Made by a program: the position numbers and the translations under genes. Positions 41,101-51,075 of a DNA stretch of 64,000 nucleotides are shown here, one piece after another; the stretch's first letter is position 1; each line of letters opens with the position of its first letter. Source of the DNA: Diadema setosum (taxonomy: Eukaryota; Echinodermata; Echinoidea; Diadematoida; Diadematidae); assembly GCF_964275005.1 (NCBI RefSeq), contig NC_092706.1:27313781-27377780 (forward strand), read 5' to 3'. The notes beneath the pieces are model-generated. The model saw only the letters and a program-made list of their open reading frames with translations, did no database searches and had not been told where the DNA came from.

Positions 41101-41335
41101 TTACGGTTAGATATAATATGATTATAGTTCGTTATTCCGAAGGTTCGTTATTACGAAAATGAAAATTTATTATCCCGATATTTGTTAATCAGAAAATGAA
41201 CAAAAAAGTTCGTTATTCCGAAGGATCGTTAACCTTCTTTATGTTAGTTTCATTTTCGGATTAATAAACCTTCCAAACAACAAACTCTTTTTTTTTTTCA
41301 TGTTCGGATAAAACAAAAAACACCATTGGGAATGA

Positions 41336-41366
<31 letters not shown>

Positions 41367-44066
41367 TGAAACATCTTTTCTTATTGCCGGATTAACGAAT
41401 CTTCGGAATAGCGAACATCAGCCAGATATGTTAGTGCACCAAAATCACCCATTAAAACTCACCACTACCTGTAAAATCCATTGGGTAAACGATGGCAAAA
41501 TAACGGTCGAAACTCAGGGCAACAAGCTGATAAGACGAGGCAAGTATCACATAAGCCTGCGAAGAATTTCGATTAGTCGTTGGAGAAAAGTATGAATCGG
41601 AAAAGATCAGGGTTATGTTCAAATGGTTAAAACATTTCTTTCTAAAAACACTCTAAAGTAATCAACAAAGAAACAAACTCACTATGAACGCATTGTACAT
41701 CATTTTTGCTTGGAAAATGAGGAGTTTAATCTGAGTTCGAGGTTTGATTGAACGGATTAAGCGCCATTTTTTTTAAATACTGCAAAGTAAGTCCATCATT
41801 AGATGCAACAAAACAAATCCATTTCGGTGACACATTACTTGTTATGTACAAAGGAATATTCTTGAAATGTGACCAAAAAATCCCACATTTCCTTTTATTT
41901 CTTTGTTTCTTAGCGGCTTCAATAGCAATTATCTCAAATTAACAAGAATGGAGTTAACATATTTTGCGATCAAACTCTTAAATTCTACATTTCTCACGCA
42001 ATTAAGAGCAGGTAGATAAATCTATGAAACTGTTCCATGCAAGATTTTGAAAAGCTCATGATTTTGTAGGCCTAAAGAAAGAAGGGATAAATAAGTTAAA
42101 GGAAGAACAGACTTATCTTTATCTTTAATTTCGAAATTAGAGATGATCACTAACTAGAATCATGCATACTCTCTGACCATATTTTAAAATTACCCCGGTC
42201 AAGTTTTAACATTGTTCGATAAATTCTTATGATTGATAGCTACTCATTATTATTGTGTACTTAGTATTGTGTTTTAGCCATTCATTTCTACACGATGCTC
42301 TGTACACTATCATTATTTCACTCTGATGAATATCATTAGTATAGGTTTTGATTTTTGTTTCACAACTAATGACATGACTATTTATGATATTTAAACAACC
42401 CCGCATATTGTGAGTATAATATTTTGTATACAATTCATCAATATTTCATAACATCCTATACGTCAGCGCAGGGTCATTGCAATAAACATCTGCTTGTCAC
42501 GTTGAAAACACGTCACTTGCTCCGAAAAAAAACAAAAAACAAAAAAAAAAACACGTCAGAATGCTACGCCAACTCGTAAGCTGGATGGTGGTTCTACGGC
42601 GTTAAATAGCATATGGACCTCATAAAACATGCATTTATCTGAAAAAAAAAAGCGCTAACCACATGTTTCAATATCATCACTGTTAACAAAATTTCCGTGT
42701 TCGCACAAAAATGATTAATTAATTATTCATAACCTTTCATGGGTATCGAAATGACCAACGTAGTTGTAATATTGTAAAATGATAGTTGATTCACGATGAC
42801 CTGGGAAACCTTCGCAAACTCATAATACTAGGTTGTGTAAGAATGGCTTTTTGAATAAGAAATTTCCATAAATGAGATCTTCTGGTGCTTCCTTTTTCAT
42901 TTGCTTTCGACTATAAAAGAAGAACGTGCAGAACTTAGATTTTCGTACCCAAATTTCATGGCTAAACGACCTAAATGTAATTGTACCCATCCATGGCCAA
43001 GACTACGCTTTTTATTTGAATGTTGGAATTAAAATGAATCCCATTTTATAGAAAAAAAAAATGCCACTGGTGTGTTCGCCTATACGCACACTTTCCACTA
43101 TTTTGGTGCCCAACAGAAAAGTAGAATGAACAGATTACGTATACTGCGAAATCTGTGAGAGATGTACGAACCCCAGGCTTTACGAATGCAGGTTTGTATT
43201 TAGGGCTTGTGTTTAGAGTTTCTTCGAACATTATATGGTCCATAACTTTTAACATGGTCACGTTGTCGACAACTTGATAACTCCCACACAGGCCAACCCA
43301 CAAAGGCATTTTTTCTGTGTTCATATTCAACACATAGCTTGCAGCAACAAACCATGTCTTGAATATGAAGAGAGAATATGGATAATGGGTTAGACATTGT
43401 GTGAGCAAACAAGCTATCGGCAACGTGGCCATGTTGAAGGTTATGGGCCAGTAGTTAGTAGAAACCCTAAACACAAAGCTGCAGTCATGCAGGCTGGCCT
43501 GTCAATTTGATCACTTTCATTGACTGATATCCTTTATTCAGGGAAACATCCGTTGTTCCTTCACGATAACACCCAAAATTTTGAAAAAGTGCACTTTGTT
43601 CTCATTAACGTTCATGCGCTCAGTCATTCATGACATTTGTCAACACAATTAGGTATCGATGGGAAGCGGAAGAGGTTTTCTTTCCACATAACTAAAATTG
43701 CGCTCTCCATAGCTGACAATTATGAAAGAGTAGCCCTCCAAAGTTGGATTAGTTGTTGTTGTTGTTTTTTTGTTGATACGCACTGTATTCGTCTTTCCTT
43801 TGTCGTCAAGGGGTACTCTGGGTTTTATCGTAAAATCATAAAACAACTCTCTGTGGCCACGCAATGATTATAATACAGGCACGCTGATCGGCGAAAAACG
43901 TGGAAAATATAGTTCTAATATAAGGCACTGTGGAAGCCATCAAAACTAAATCGTTCATACAAAAAATAAAAAGTGTGACTTGAAAAACGCTATTATCCAA
44001 TGGACAAAAAAATACAAACAGAAATGATATCTAATAACCTCTGGTATTATTATTATTACTCTCATG

Positions 44067-44109
<43 letters not shown>

Positions 44110-44340
44110 CATCTTGGAATTTTCCACGTGTTCGAATGTTATTATAAGAAGAATGAGTCTCAAATACGCCATCTGTAGATCCAACAAGAAGGTTTTTATT
44201 CACAAAATTTTCAAAAACTTATCCTTGTCCTAGTATACACTGACGAAGGCCCGAGGCGGGTTGAAAATTTTGTGAACAAAAACCTTCTTGTTGGATCTAC
44301 AAATGGCGTATTTGAGACTCATTCTTCTTATGATTATTAT

Positions 44341-44409
<69 letters not shown>

Positions 44410-47400
44410 TATGAGTGAGTCTGTATGTGTGAGTCTGTATGTGTATTAACAAATAACGTTCAAGTTTTTTTTTGTCTGTATGTTTGTTTGTTTGTTTTAC
44501 ACACGGTTTAAAATAATGGCACTCAGCCGTTAGGCTGTTTTCAGCAATGTCGTATGATGTAGAGAAAGCAGTAACAGTCAACGTAAAAGGTAATAGATAG
44601 ATCAGTAGAATGAAACAAAAAGATGACAAAAAAACAATAAAAAGTTCTTATGTCTGCTTAAATTATACAAGTTATTTTCCTCTATAACAGATAACAAATC
44701 GAAAAGCAAAAATGCATACGTTAAAGTCGATGTTGGAGGTATGTTGTTACCTGTACGTATCTAAATAGCTTGCACGTTGCATCACCTCCAGTAAACTCCG
44801 GCGTTTGCCTGTCGACAATATCCAGGCCGACGTTGAATATGCCAACGCAAATATCTGTAAACAATTGAAGAAAAAGGAACAGTGAATATGAAAATTAGAG
44901 CCAATATATTTTGCTGCACTTAATAGCTTCATGGGCTAAGCACATTATAATTGCTGTCATGCACATTCTTTTTTTTTAAGTAAAAAAAAAAATAATATCG
45001 TTGGCCAAGGAATTGAATGGAATCAATCAAACTTACCATTTTTCGTTTAGCACCAACATTAGAAAGTAAATGAATATGCATTTTTTTTTTAAAGAATAAA
45101 CGACAGATATCAATGTGTATAGATCTTAAGATTTTGTGAGTGCGCAGTTCTCTCGATTCTCACATCTCGATTTTATACAACCCTTTATGACATAAAGATC
45201 ATGATGAATGGAAGGGGTGGGAAAAGAGGTTGCGCATGCGTGATTTCACTCTCACGTTCATAAACTTAAAACACACACACACACACACACACAAACACGA
45301 TTAAGGTGGTTTCGCCTGATTTGGTCTAGCCAGAAAGACGTATCGAAGTGACAACATGATGCGCGTAGTTTTGTGATGGGTATGACGTCAACACTGCCTA
45401 TAGTGCACGTGGTTAACCACTTCTATATCAATGAGTCACGCACAAAACCTATGGGAAAAAAAAAAATCTCCGTGGCACCCGAAGGGTTAATATGTCTAAC
45501 CTGGCATGCGCACTAGAGTACAGCTTAAGGGGAGGGAAGCAACCGCGACTGTCCTTTCATGACGGAATCTATGCGGTTACGAAGCTTGAGGGATACTATA
45601 TAGGCTGCAAATAGTTATCATCTGAACGAGATGGGTTTTCTTCTTCTACGCAACCACAGATAAACAAACAAACAAATATGTTTTTCATCATCACTAGCCG
45701 TCTACCATTGCCGTTGTCGGCTGTCTGCATTATCCCCACTCACCTGCCGCGGCGAGGTTGGTGACGAAAAAGTTGAGCCTCGACTTCTTCTTCCGAACGA
45801 GCCAGATGGCGATGAGGACGATGATGTTTCCCGTGACGATGAGCGTGAAGAGGACCCAGAGTATGGCCAGCTGGATGTGCTGTACTCATCCAGACAGAAT
45901 CAGAAATAGACACAGATTGAACAAACAAACAAACAAACAAACAAACAAACAAACAAACAAACAAGCAGATTAACAAAAATATAACAACGGAACGGAGTGA
46001 ATAAAGACATCGTTGTAGATTGACATCTTGTATAAAGATAAGACTTCTTTCGCGGCTGGATGTGCTGTACTCATCCGGACAGAAATCCGAAACAAACACA
46101 GATGAACAAACAAACAAACAAACAAACAAACAAACAAACAAACAGATAAACCAACAGTATAACAACAAAACGGAGTGAATAAAGACATCGGTGTGGAGTG
46201 ACATCTTGTAAGAAGATAAGAGACTTCTTTCGCAGATCTCTCGATGAGATACTGATTGCACGAAGAATGACGAAACCATGCAAAACCACCTGATTAACTG
46301 CTTTTCCATCTTGTGGAGAAGCAAAAGGCGGAGTGTTTCTTTTTGTTGCATCATGTGCATTTAAGGCGTCGTGTGGATCTGTCATGATAAGAACACGGCT
46401 GAAGTTACGTGTTACTGTCATTATGACACAATAAACAATACATTGTACAGGAAACTGGACGTGGTTGCGTGCTTTTCTTCACAATTTCATTTTCATTTGA
46501 ATGCTAGGAAAATCTCCACAGGAAAACCATCTTCGATTATTCTGGTTTTAAAGAGTCAGACTGCTGTGTGTGTGATTTATTAACTTTGAGCAATCGCATT
46601 AAATCATACCTCTCATACACAGAATCAATGAAACCCAAAAATTTACTATGGGTCTTGTGAGCACCTGGATAATTTTCGCCACAAAATTTGAAATACTCGC
46701 TTCTCATAAACGAAAAACGGAACAAAACAACGAGTTGAACATGATAATGACGGCTTTTTGGATCACTCATTTATCATAAAGAAAGTCTTATAAAATAACA
46801 TTTCATGTTTTACACACTCATCATTCCGAAACAGAGCTGCGGACAATGTACTGATGGTATAACAATCAACCACGGGAACAGCAATTACAGGATCTTACCC
46901 AACCTCTTAAAAACATTTATTTTATGATAATTGATGCTGCAAAGCTTTCAAAAGTATTCGACTGCTCGTCAATGCTTTAGACGAATTTTGACCCTTTCCA
47001 CTTGATATTCTATATCTATAGCCATAGGTTTCATCTTTTCCCACTGGTCTTACGATCTCATAGGATTTAACATTACGAAGTGTGTGGGTTTTTTTTAAAG
47101 CTGTAGTTGTGCCGTATTTGAGTTCAAGATCTATTATGGCATAAGTTCTTATTAATTGATCAGTTTGTTATAAATCGACAGTAGTTGTTGAGGTAAGCGG
47201 CCTCTGTTCACTATCTACTATTTCTGTACGATCCAAAATATCGATGCACTGTCAATACCTACAAGATGCCTTTGAAGCATTGCGTTTGAAGCATGAAATG
47301 CTTATGCATTTTTTTTTTGTTGTTGTTTTGTTTTTTTATGTTGTCGGTTAGTCTGATGGAGATCGAATTTTGTGCTTGGAGAAATCTCTTATCTTTACAA

Positions 47401-48499
47401 GCAACTAGAAATCAGCATATACAATGACAGATGTATGGATGACAGAACTTATAGGTATACAAAAATACAGGTCCTAATTCACGAAGGTGATACAAATGAA
47501 ACCATGTTTTAAACCATGGACAAACACAATGGAGCGCCAAGTGTCACATGGAATATTTCGTTACGAAATTGGTCATTTCGTCGAAAAAAATTACCGTTTC
47601 GTTAACGAAATTATCATTTCGTGGACAAAATGTTCATTTCGTTACAAAATAATCATTTCATCGACAAAATGACTGATTTCGTAACGAAATATTCCGTGCG
47701 ACACTTGGCGCTCCATGGTTTTTGTCCATGGTTTAAATCATGGTTTCATTTGTACCACCTTTGTGAATTCGGGCCAATAGAGTCTCTAACACGATACATA
47801 CTGAACAACTTGCTACGAAAATGTTCAGACAACGCGTATTAGAAGCTTGAACATGAATATCAGTACAATGTCTTGTGTAAATATACAAATAGCAGGATGT
47901 GCCGCCGCATAACATGTACCGAAGTTAAACGCATATTTCTTAGAATACATTTATCTCTTACCCCCCCCCCAGAAAAAATGAATTAAAAAAGAAATAATAT
48001 GAATGTAGTAATTGTTTTAATGACAAGCTAGACAGTCATCCTCTTCGCAAGGCAGCATTTCCTAAAAATACACAAGTAATTCTTCGTTGTTGTTTTTTTT
48101 TTAACTTAACCAGCTATGTGAAAATAGACGGTTGTTAAACATATTCAAATTTATGGATGTTGACGTAGTAACGAGCTAATTCTATTAAACCTGAACCTCA
48201 AAACCACCCCAATTTCCATACGTTAGTATTGATGATACATAGGGCAAACCTCGGGCAAGCTTGCGGGTGGTGAAGGAGAACCATCATTAGAAGGGCAGGG
48301 CCTATCCATAAAATTTGAATACTTCAGTAAACGGGTCTATTGTAGCATACTACATTTTTTCTCTCACCTTATCGACGGAGAATCGGTCCACAAACCCACC
48401 ATCCTCTTCGTCCGTGCCATTTCCCGAACTATTATGAGTCAAGTTTTCCAATTCGGTTGTCCACTGGCTGGGGTAGGGGGTAGTTACTGATGACGTCAT
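31888..48499 (-). CDS. Neuropeptide S / NG-peptide type receptor (NPSR/CCAPR family GPCR), 9 exons
   Basis: Spliced CDS, 5' to 3' on the minus strand: 48499-48368, 45879-45744, 44854-44751, 41556-41469, 39259-39087, 38291-38138, 36780-36658, 34527-34344, 32119-31888. It totals 1326 nt and 441 residues with no break, and all introns are GT-AG. It should be a plasma-membrane receptor for an NGFFamide/NPS-like peptide. Seen: N-terminal N-glycosylation sites (NLTHNSS); TM1 about 45-70; KKKSRLNFFVTNLAAAD with D90 in TM2; C117 at TM3 pairing with C196 in loop 2 (MSCWPALI); FDRY 140-143 then FAIVYPM; TM5 212-241; GLIPKAKIKTIKMT before TM6; CFAP 308-311 in place of CWxP; TM7 with LPSLNSATNPFIY, NPFIY 349-353; a helix-8 CC pair at 379-380. 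The KAKIKxIK and FFVTxLAxxD blocks match vertebrate NPSR. No canonical AATAAA was seen within about 1 kb after the stop. Confidence 0.94.
34344..34527 (-). CDS. NPS-type receptor exon 8 (TM6 to TM7)
   Basis: This exon encodes residues 304-364, with CCFAPF in TM6, loop 3 and TM7 (IIQNLPSLNSATNPFIYGMF). The acceptor is GTCCAG|CT and the donor TTAAG|GTAGTA, phase 2. Confidence 0.93.
34585..34972 (+). mobile_element. TTAAAGGGAT-ended MITE, copy 2 (NPS-type receptor intron 7)
   Basis: It starts TTAAAGGAATAGAATAG and carries TTTTGGTTGAGACCTAAC and GAGTGGGACCCACC. The right end is eroded near CTCATCTCACATTCC. With the repeat at 35266-36511 it fills most of intron 7. Confidence 0.6.
35266..36511 (+). 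mobile_element. TGCCTCCGCCA-ended repeat, copy in NPS-type receptor intron 7
   Basis: It begins near AAACTAGATATATCGC then ATGCCTCCGCCATAATG, and ends with ACGGACGGACGG runs and TGGCGGAGGCATAAAAAT. The ends are inverted (TGCCTCCGCCA / TGGCGGAGGCA). The interior holds several TGACCTTTGACCT motifs. It matches the copy at 57857-59157 and is interrupted by a 248-bp Tc1/mariner-like MITE at 35953-36200. It carries no transposase, so it is non-autonomous. Confidence 0.75.
35953..36200 (-). mobile_element. Tc1/mariner-like MITE (TGAAGAGTTTGTTCGC ends) nested in intron 7 repeat
   Basis: The terminal inverted repeats begin TGAAGAGTTTGTTTGCAAAA and end CTCTTCA, flanked by TA on both sides. The host repeat's other copy at about 58400 has the uninterrupted site (GCATATGTACCAAG). 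The interior is the reverse of the copy at 28492-28740. Confidence 0.8.
36658..36780 (-). CDS. NPS-type receptor exon 7 (loop 3 to TM6 start)
   Basis: This exon encodes residues 263-303. It contains SRGLIPKAKIKTIKMTICIV, the block most similar to vertebrate NPSR. The acceptor is TCTACAG|TG and the donor CTAG|GTAAAA, phase 1, which splits TM6. Confidence 0.93.
36885..37145. repeat. Fold-back repeat of CATGAGTC units (intron 6)
   Basis: This is the same family as 26592-26915. The left half has GCGAGTCATGAAGCCCATGA, the right half TATGACTCGTGGGTGTC. It sits just upstream of exon 7 of the NPS-type receptor. Confidence 0.55.
38138..38291 (-). CDS. NPS-type receptor exon 6 (TM5 and loop 3)
   Basis: This exon encodes residues 212-262: TM5 (FFYIPLILVTFCYVTIIVTIW) and the basic start of loop 3. 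The acceptor is TCTTCAAG|CT and the donor GACG|GTACGA, phase 1. Confidence 0.93.
39087..39259 (-). CDS. NPS-type receptor exon 5 (TM4 and loop 2)
   Basis: This exon encodes residues 154-211. TM4 is RSTVLAAGGWVLPGLLCITS, and loop 2 has the disulfide cysteine in VMSCWPALI. The acceptor is CTACAG|GA and the donor AAG|GTACGC, phase 0. Confidence 0.93.
39849..40856. mobile_element. 1-kb DNA transposon derivative with about 200-bp inverted ends (intron 4)
   Basis: The left end is CACTCAGCAAAAAAAGAAAG and the right end is its complement, ending TTTTGCTGAGTG. The inversion continues inward through ACTTTACGCATGAGTGAACA and CTCCAAGGCACAAAAGTAAA on the left, mirrored at about 40660-40720. The AT-rich interior has no transposase. 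It fills nearly half of intron 4 of the NPS-type receptor. Confidence 0.75.
41129..41410. repeat. TTCGTTATTCCGAA repeat, internally inverted (intron 4)
   Basis: Units TTCGTTATTCCGAAGGTTCG and TTCGTTATTCCGAAGGATCG run forward. GGATTAACGAATCTTCGGAA at the right end is inverted. It lies directly downstream of exon 4 of the NPS-type receptor. Confidence 0.55.
41469..41556 (-). CDS. NPS-type receptor exon 4 (TM3 and DRY motif)
   Basis: This exon encodes residues 125-153 with AYVILASSYQLVALSFDRYF and AIVYPMDFT. The acceptor is TTCGCAG|GC and the donor ACAG|GTAGTG, phase 1. Confidence 0.93.
41740..41981 (+). mobile_element. AGAGTTT..GCAAAA-ended MITE, copy 2 (intron 3)
   Basis: It is collinear with 9349-9600, sharing AACGGATTAAGCRCCATTTTT on the left and ATTTTGCGATCAAACTCTT on the right. 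It sits in intron 3 of the NPS-type receptor, just upstream of exon 4. Confidence 0.55.
43430..43745. repeat. Unclassified repeat, related to 28120-28450 (intron 3)
   Basis: It is collinear with 28120-28450. It adjoins an unusually long minus-strand open frame (43046-43474, 142 codons) whose product I do not recognise. Confidence 0.5.
44072..44106. repeat. (TA)n microsatellite left of the palindrome
   Basis: A TA run lies 40 bp before the left arm of the 71-bp palindrome. Confidence 0.85.
44144..44331. repeat. Near-perfect palindrome, 71-bp arms, 46-nt loop (intron 3)
   Basis: Left arm 44144-44214 and right arm 44261-44331 are inverted copies with only two mismatches. Shared pieces include GAGTCTCAAATACGCC and GATCCAACAAGAAGG. 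The loop contains CTGACGA, a GGCCC/GGGTT pairable stem and GAAA, in the order of a hammerhead ribozyme core. (TA)n tracts flank both sides. Confidence 0.8.
44340..44412. repeat. (TA)n microsatellite right of the palindrome
   Basis: A TA run follows the right arm almost directly. Confidence 0.85.
44751..44854 (-). CDS. NPS-type receptor exon 3 (TM2 to TM3 start)
   Basis: This exon encodes residues 90-124, starting with D90 of TM2, then extracellular loop 1 and FTGGDATCKLFRYVQ with the conserved TM3 cysteine. The acceptor is TTACAG|AT and the donor CAG|GTAACA, phase 0. Confidence 0.93.
45744..45879 (-). CDS. NPS-type receptor exon 2 (TM1 to mid TM2)
   Basis: This exon encodes residues 45-89 plus one base. 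TM1 carries TGNIIVLIAIW, loop 1 carries VRKKKSRLN, and TM2 starts FFVTNLAAA. The acceptor TACAG|CAC lies inside a 185-bp tandem duplication that repeats this splice site upstream. The donor is GCAG|GTGAG, phase 1. Confidence 0.94.
45871..46240. repeat. 185-bp tandem duplication including an exon 2 splice acceptor
   Basis: Two copies start at 45871 and 46056, a period of 185 bp. Each has CTGGATGTGCTGTACTCATC, an (AAAC)n tract, GAGTGAATAAAGACATCG and AGACTTCTTTCGC. Copy 1 overlaps the first bases and the 3' splice site of exon 2 of the NPS-type receptor, so copy 2 carries a second acceptor in intron 1. Confidence 0.85.
47471..47775. mobile_element. Fold-back MITE with ATTTCGTTACGAAAT core array
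   Basis: The arms of about 97 bp run from near CCGAATTCACAAAGGTG through ACAAATGAAACCATG and GGAGCGCCAAGTGTC to ATTTCGTTACGAAAT. The centre is a chain of short self-complementary ATTTCGTNNACAAAATG units. It lies in intron 1 of the NPS-type receptor. Confidence 0.7.
48368..48499 (-). CDS. NPS-type receptor exon 1 coding part (extracellular N-terminus)
   Basis: This exon encodes residues 1-44, from MTSSVTTPYPSQWTTELENL to the donor AAG|GTGAGAG, phase 0. It contains NLT and NSS glycosylation sites and an acidic stretch. There is no signal peptide, as is usual in this family. Confidence 0.9.
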
Positions 48500-48568
48500 A
48501 ATGGTACCCGCCAGGCTCACGCAGGGTGAAAATGGCAGTAGGTACCAGCACTATGGAAGCCAGCGCAC
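48500..48568 (-). other. 5' UTR part of NPS-type receptor exon 1
   Basis: A 3' splice site (CTCTTCTATAG) on the minus strand ends at 48569. The exon therefore probably starts at 48568 and is joined to an upstream non-coding exon; the 50.34-50.58 kb block is one candidate. Confidence 0.4.
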
Positions 48569-49264
48569 CTATAGAAGAGAGTCATTTCTATTGTTAATCA
48601 TTCCTTTTACATTATTTTACAGCTGCAAATGAGTGGGCGATTAAACAAGAGATTATAAATTCTAATTGATTTCCTGCATTTGTTTGAAAACATCATGCAA
48701 CGGATATTTGACTCCCTTTTGGTGCATGTGTTGGCAGGCATGGTTTTCATAGATGTTGACATGTAAATAAACATGCGTTTTTGTTCTAATCTATATTAAC
48801 ATGACCACTGGTGAAGCAAGCTTAAAGTAATATTCAAGCTAGCAACTTTCAGGACCAACGGTGTCACGTCTTCTCCAGGCCAGGGAACCTAGAAATGACG
48901 ACAAAATAATTTGCCTCGGGGTTCACTGGATGCTGAGAGCAGACTTTTGCTTGAGGACTTAACCTCTGCATCCAGCATTCTCGACCCTCGAACCTTTTAA
49001 GATAGAGAGTCCGTTTGCCATCCACTGAGCCTTAGCATCTCATATCAATGAACAATAGTATTTTGCCTTGACCGTTATTACTGGAGCTTCTCTACCATAC
49101 AGGAGGTTTGCACAATATTCCAATGTTTTCAACTCTTTCATCCCTTCATTTTGTATATATTTCGCACACATTATTAAAATTCAAAATATGAATATGACAT
49201 ACTCAAGACGAATTCTAGTGTATCTTGTAAATTTAATCATCATGTAAAGTTTATTCTGTGAACA

Positions 49265-49265
<1 letters not shown>

Positions 49266-49320
<55 letters not shown>
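49266..49320. repeat. (TA)n microsatellite
   Basis: This is a pure TA run in the upstream flank of the NPS-type receptor. Confidence 0.9.
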
Positions 49321-49322
<2 letters not shown>

Positions 49323-50334
49323 GTTTCTATTGTTTCACCTAAAGATGTATGCAACGAATGTAATTTATGGCAAACGTAATAAAGTGCAACGAAATCAAGA
49401 GTTCCTGGAATCATATCAATTATTATTACTCTGGAATACGAGTCTTTTTCGGATACGTTAAAGTCTTGATGCTTATACAAGTAACGATTTAAAATTTCTA
49501 AATCCCTACACAAGGGATAGTAATCAAGAAAAACGTCTCTTTTAATATGTTTCCACCCTATACCCGTAATTCCAACGTCACAATAGAGAGTCACCTTTAA
49601 AGGAGTTCAATATATATATATATTTTTTTTTCGTCTAAATGATCGAGGCAATGATTTGATATTAAATATTCTGCTTCCTTATTCATTGTCTGTGTATTTG
49701 AGAAATGCAGCGACGGTATGTACAATTGTATGTCTGGAAGCAATTTTCCATGTTCTCTTTTTTAATTCATTGCAATAATCGCCAAAGACTATTTAGTGGT
49801 TTTATTCCGATAATTGATAAAATGATAATGTAGAATGAATGTAGAGTAGAAATCTTACAGTTTGACTTAAACCAGCCGGCTTTGTTTGAAAGTAAATAAG
49901 TAACAATACTAAAAGTAGATCGTTATGAGAAGCAAATGGCATTAAAAGTCAAAGGAATGCTCAGGGCTATTGTTGTCAAACAAGCAAACAGATAGTGGTC
50001 AAACACGCATCACTTAATATTTCCACACATACCGAAAAGAACTTACAGCAAATATGAGATCAGCGTCCGTCCTTGTTTTGCAAATATGCTGTCCAGATCT
50101 ATAAGGTAATGACCCAGCGGCTATTATTCCTGAGAAAAATTTCGAACCTGTCCAGTTACTAATGACGAGTTACATCCGGAAAACAGACCAATTTCATGCC
50201 TGTTCGTTCGGTCGGTTGAAAAAACACCTCGGCAGCCGATCATGCAAGGAAGAGAAATAGAGAGAGAGACTGGGGCGGGAATGGTGTCCAATGCGCCACT
50301 GATTTAGCGCGAGATGCTATCCCGGTCGAGTTTT

Positions 50335-50590
50335 TTTATTTCCACATAACTTCGGGCAAGTCTCTGTCAAACGCTGATGAGCACGCCAATACCACACGGA
50401 GCGGTTCTATCCGCCTCGATAACACGCTCGTCCGACACAAATCGACGCACGCACCACTGTGTCGGTTTCTTTCCGAGGCTGTGGCTCGCCTGCCGTGCGT
50501 AGGAAGAAGAACAGGACGAATCAATCCAGATTACAGACGCTTTTTGCTGATTGCTCCGGGCAGATGCAGCGCCTGTGAAATTAAGACAAA
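50335..50590 (-). promoter_or_regulatory. Candidate 5' non-coding exon or promoter of the NPS-type receptor
   Basis: This block is clearly GC- and CpG-richer than its surroundings and lies 1.8 kb upstream of the exon 1 acceptor at 48569. It contains dense CG dinucleotides (GGACGAGCG, GCGTGCGTCG). No decisive donor site or TATA box was identified, so the assignment rests on composition and position. Confidence 0.3.
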
Positions 50591-51075
50591 AACAAAACAG
50601 AAAAAAGAGCACGTAACAAAACAGTTAAACTATTTTGCACAACACCTTATAACTGAATAAAAATAATGAATCCGATATTCTTTTGCATCAGACCAAAGCG
50701 TTTAACGACGTGTAGCAACAACTGATACGTATTCTTCAGAGGTATCGGTAACAACAATCAAGGCAGATTATGGTTAATATTCACAACTAAATTAAACAAT
50801 GATTATGATCTGTAACTTTAATAATCAGAAAATATTGCATAACATTTACATTAACTTTATCTTCCAGCATCTCGTGAGTGGAGTAAGGCAGGCGTCACAC
50901 CTTCCCAAAGTTGAGCAAAGATGAACACACGATAGAGGAAATTTTCAAAGTCGGCTGTGATCGTACAGACATCGGGTTATTCGTGAGGGCATCTTTAAGT
51001 CATCACATAACCACCAGTGAAATTTCTCAGGCTGCTAACAAAAGACCGCACTTGCTTCAGCTTTCAGTCGGCTTT

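Noticed and set aside
45740-46360. 206-codon minus-strand open frame
   Set aside because: It runs through the (AAAC)n tracts of the 185-bp duplication and reads exon 2 of the receptor in the wrong frame; the LFVC repeats are microsatellite translation.
49181-49594. 137-codon minus-strand frame
   Set aside because: It has a central Ile-Tyr run from (TA)n, no family resemblance and no splice or start context.
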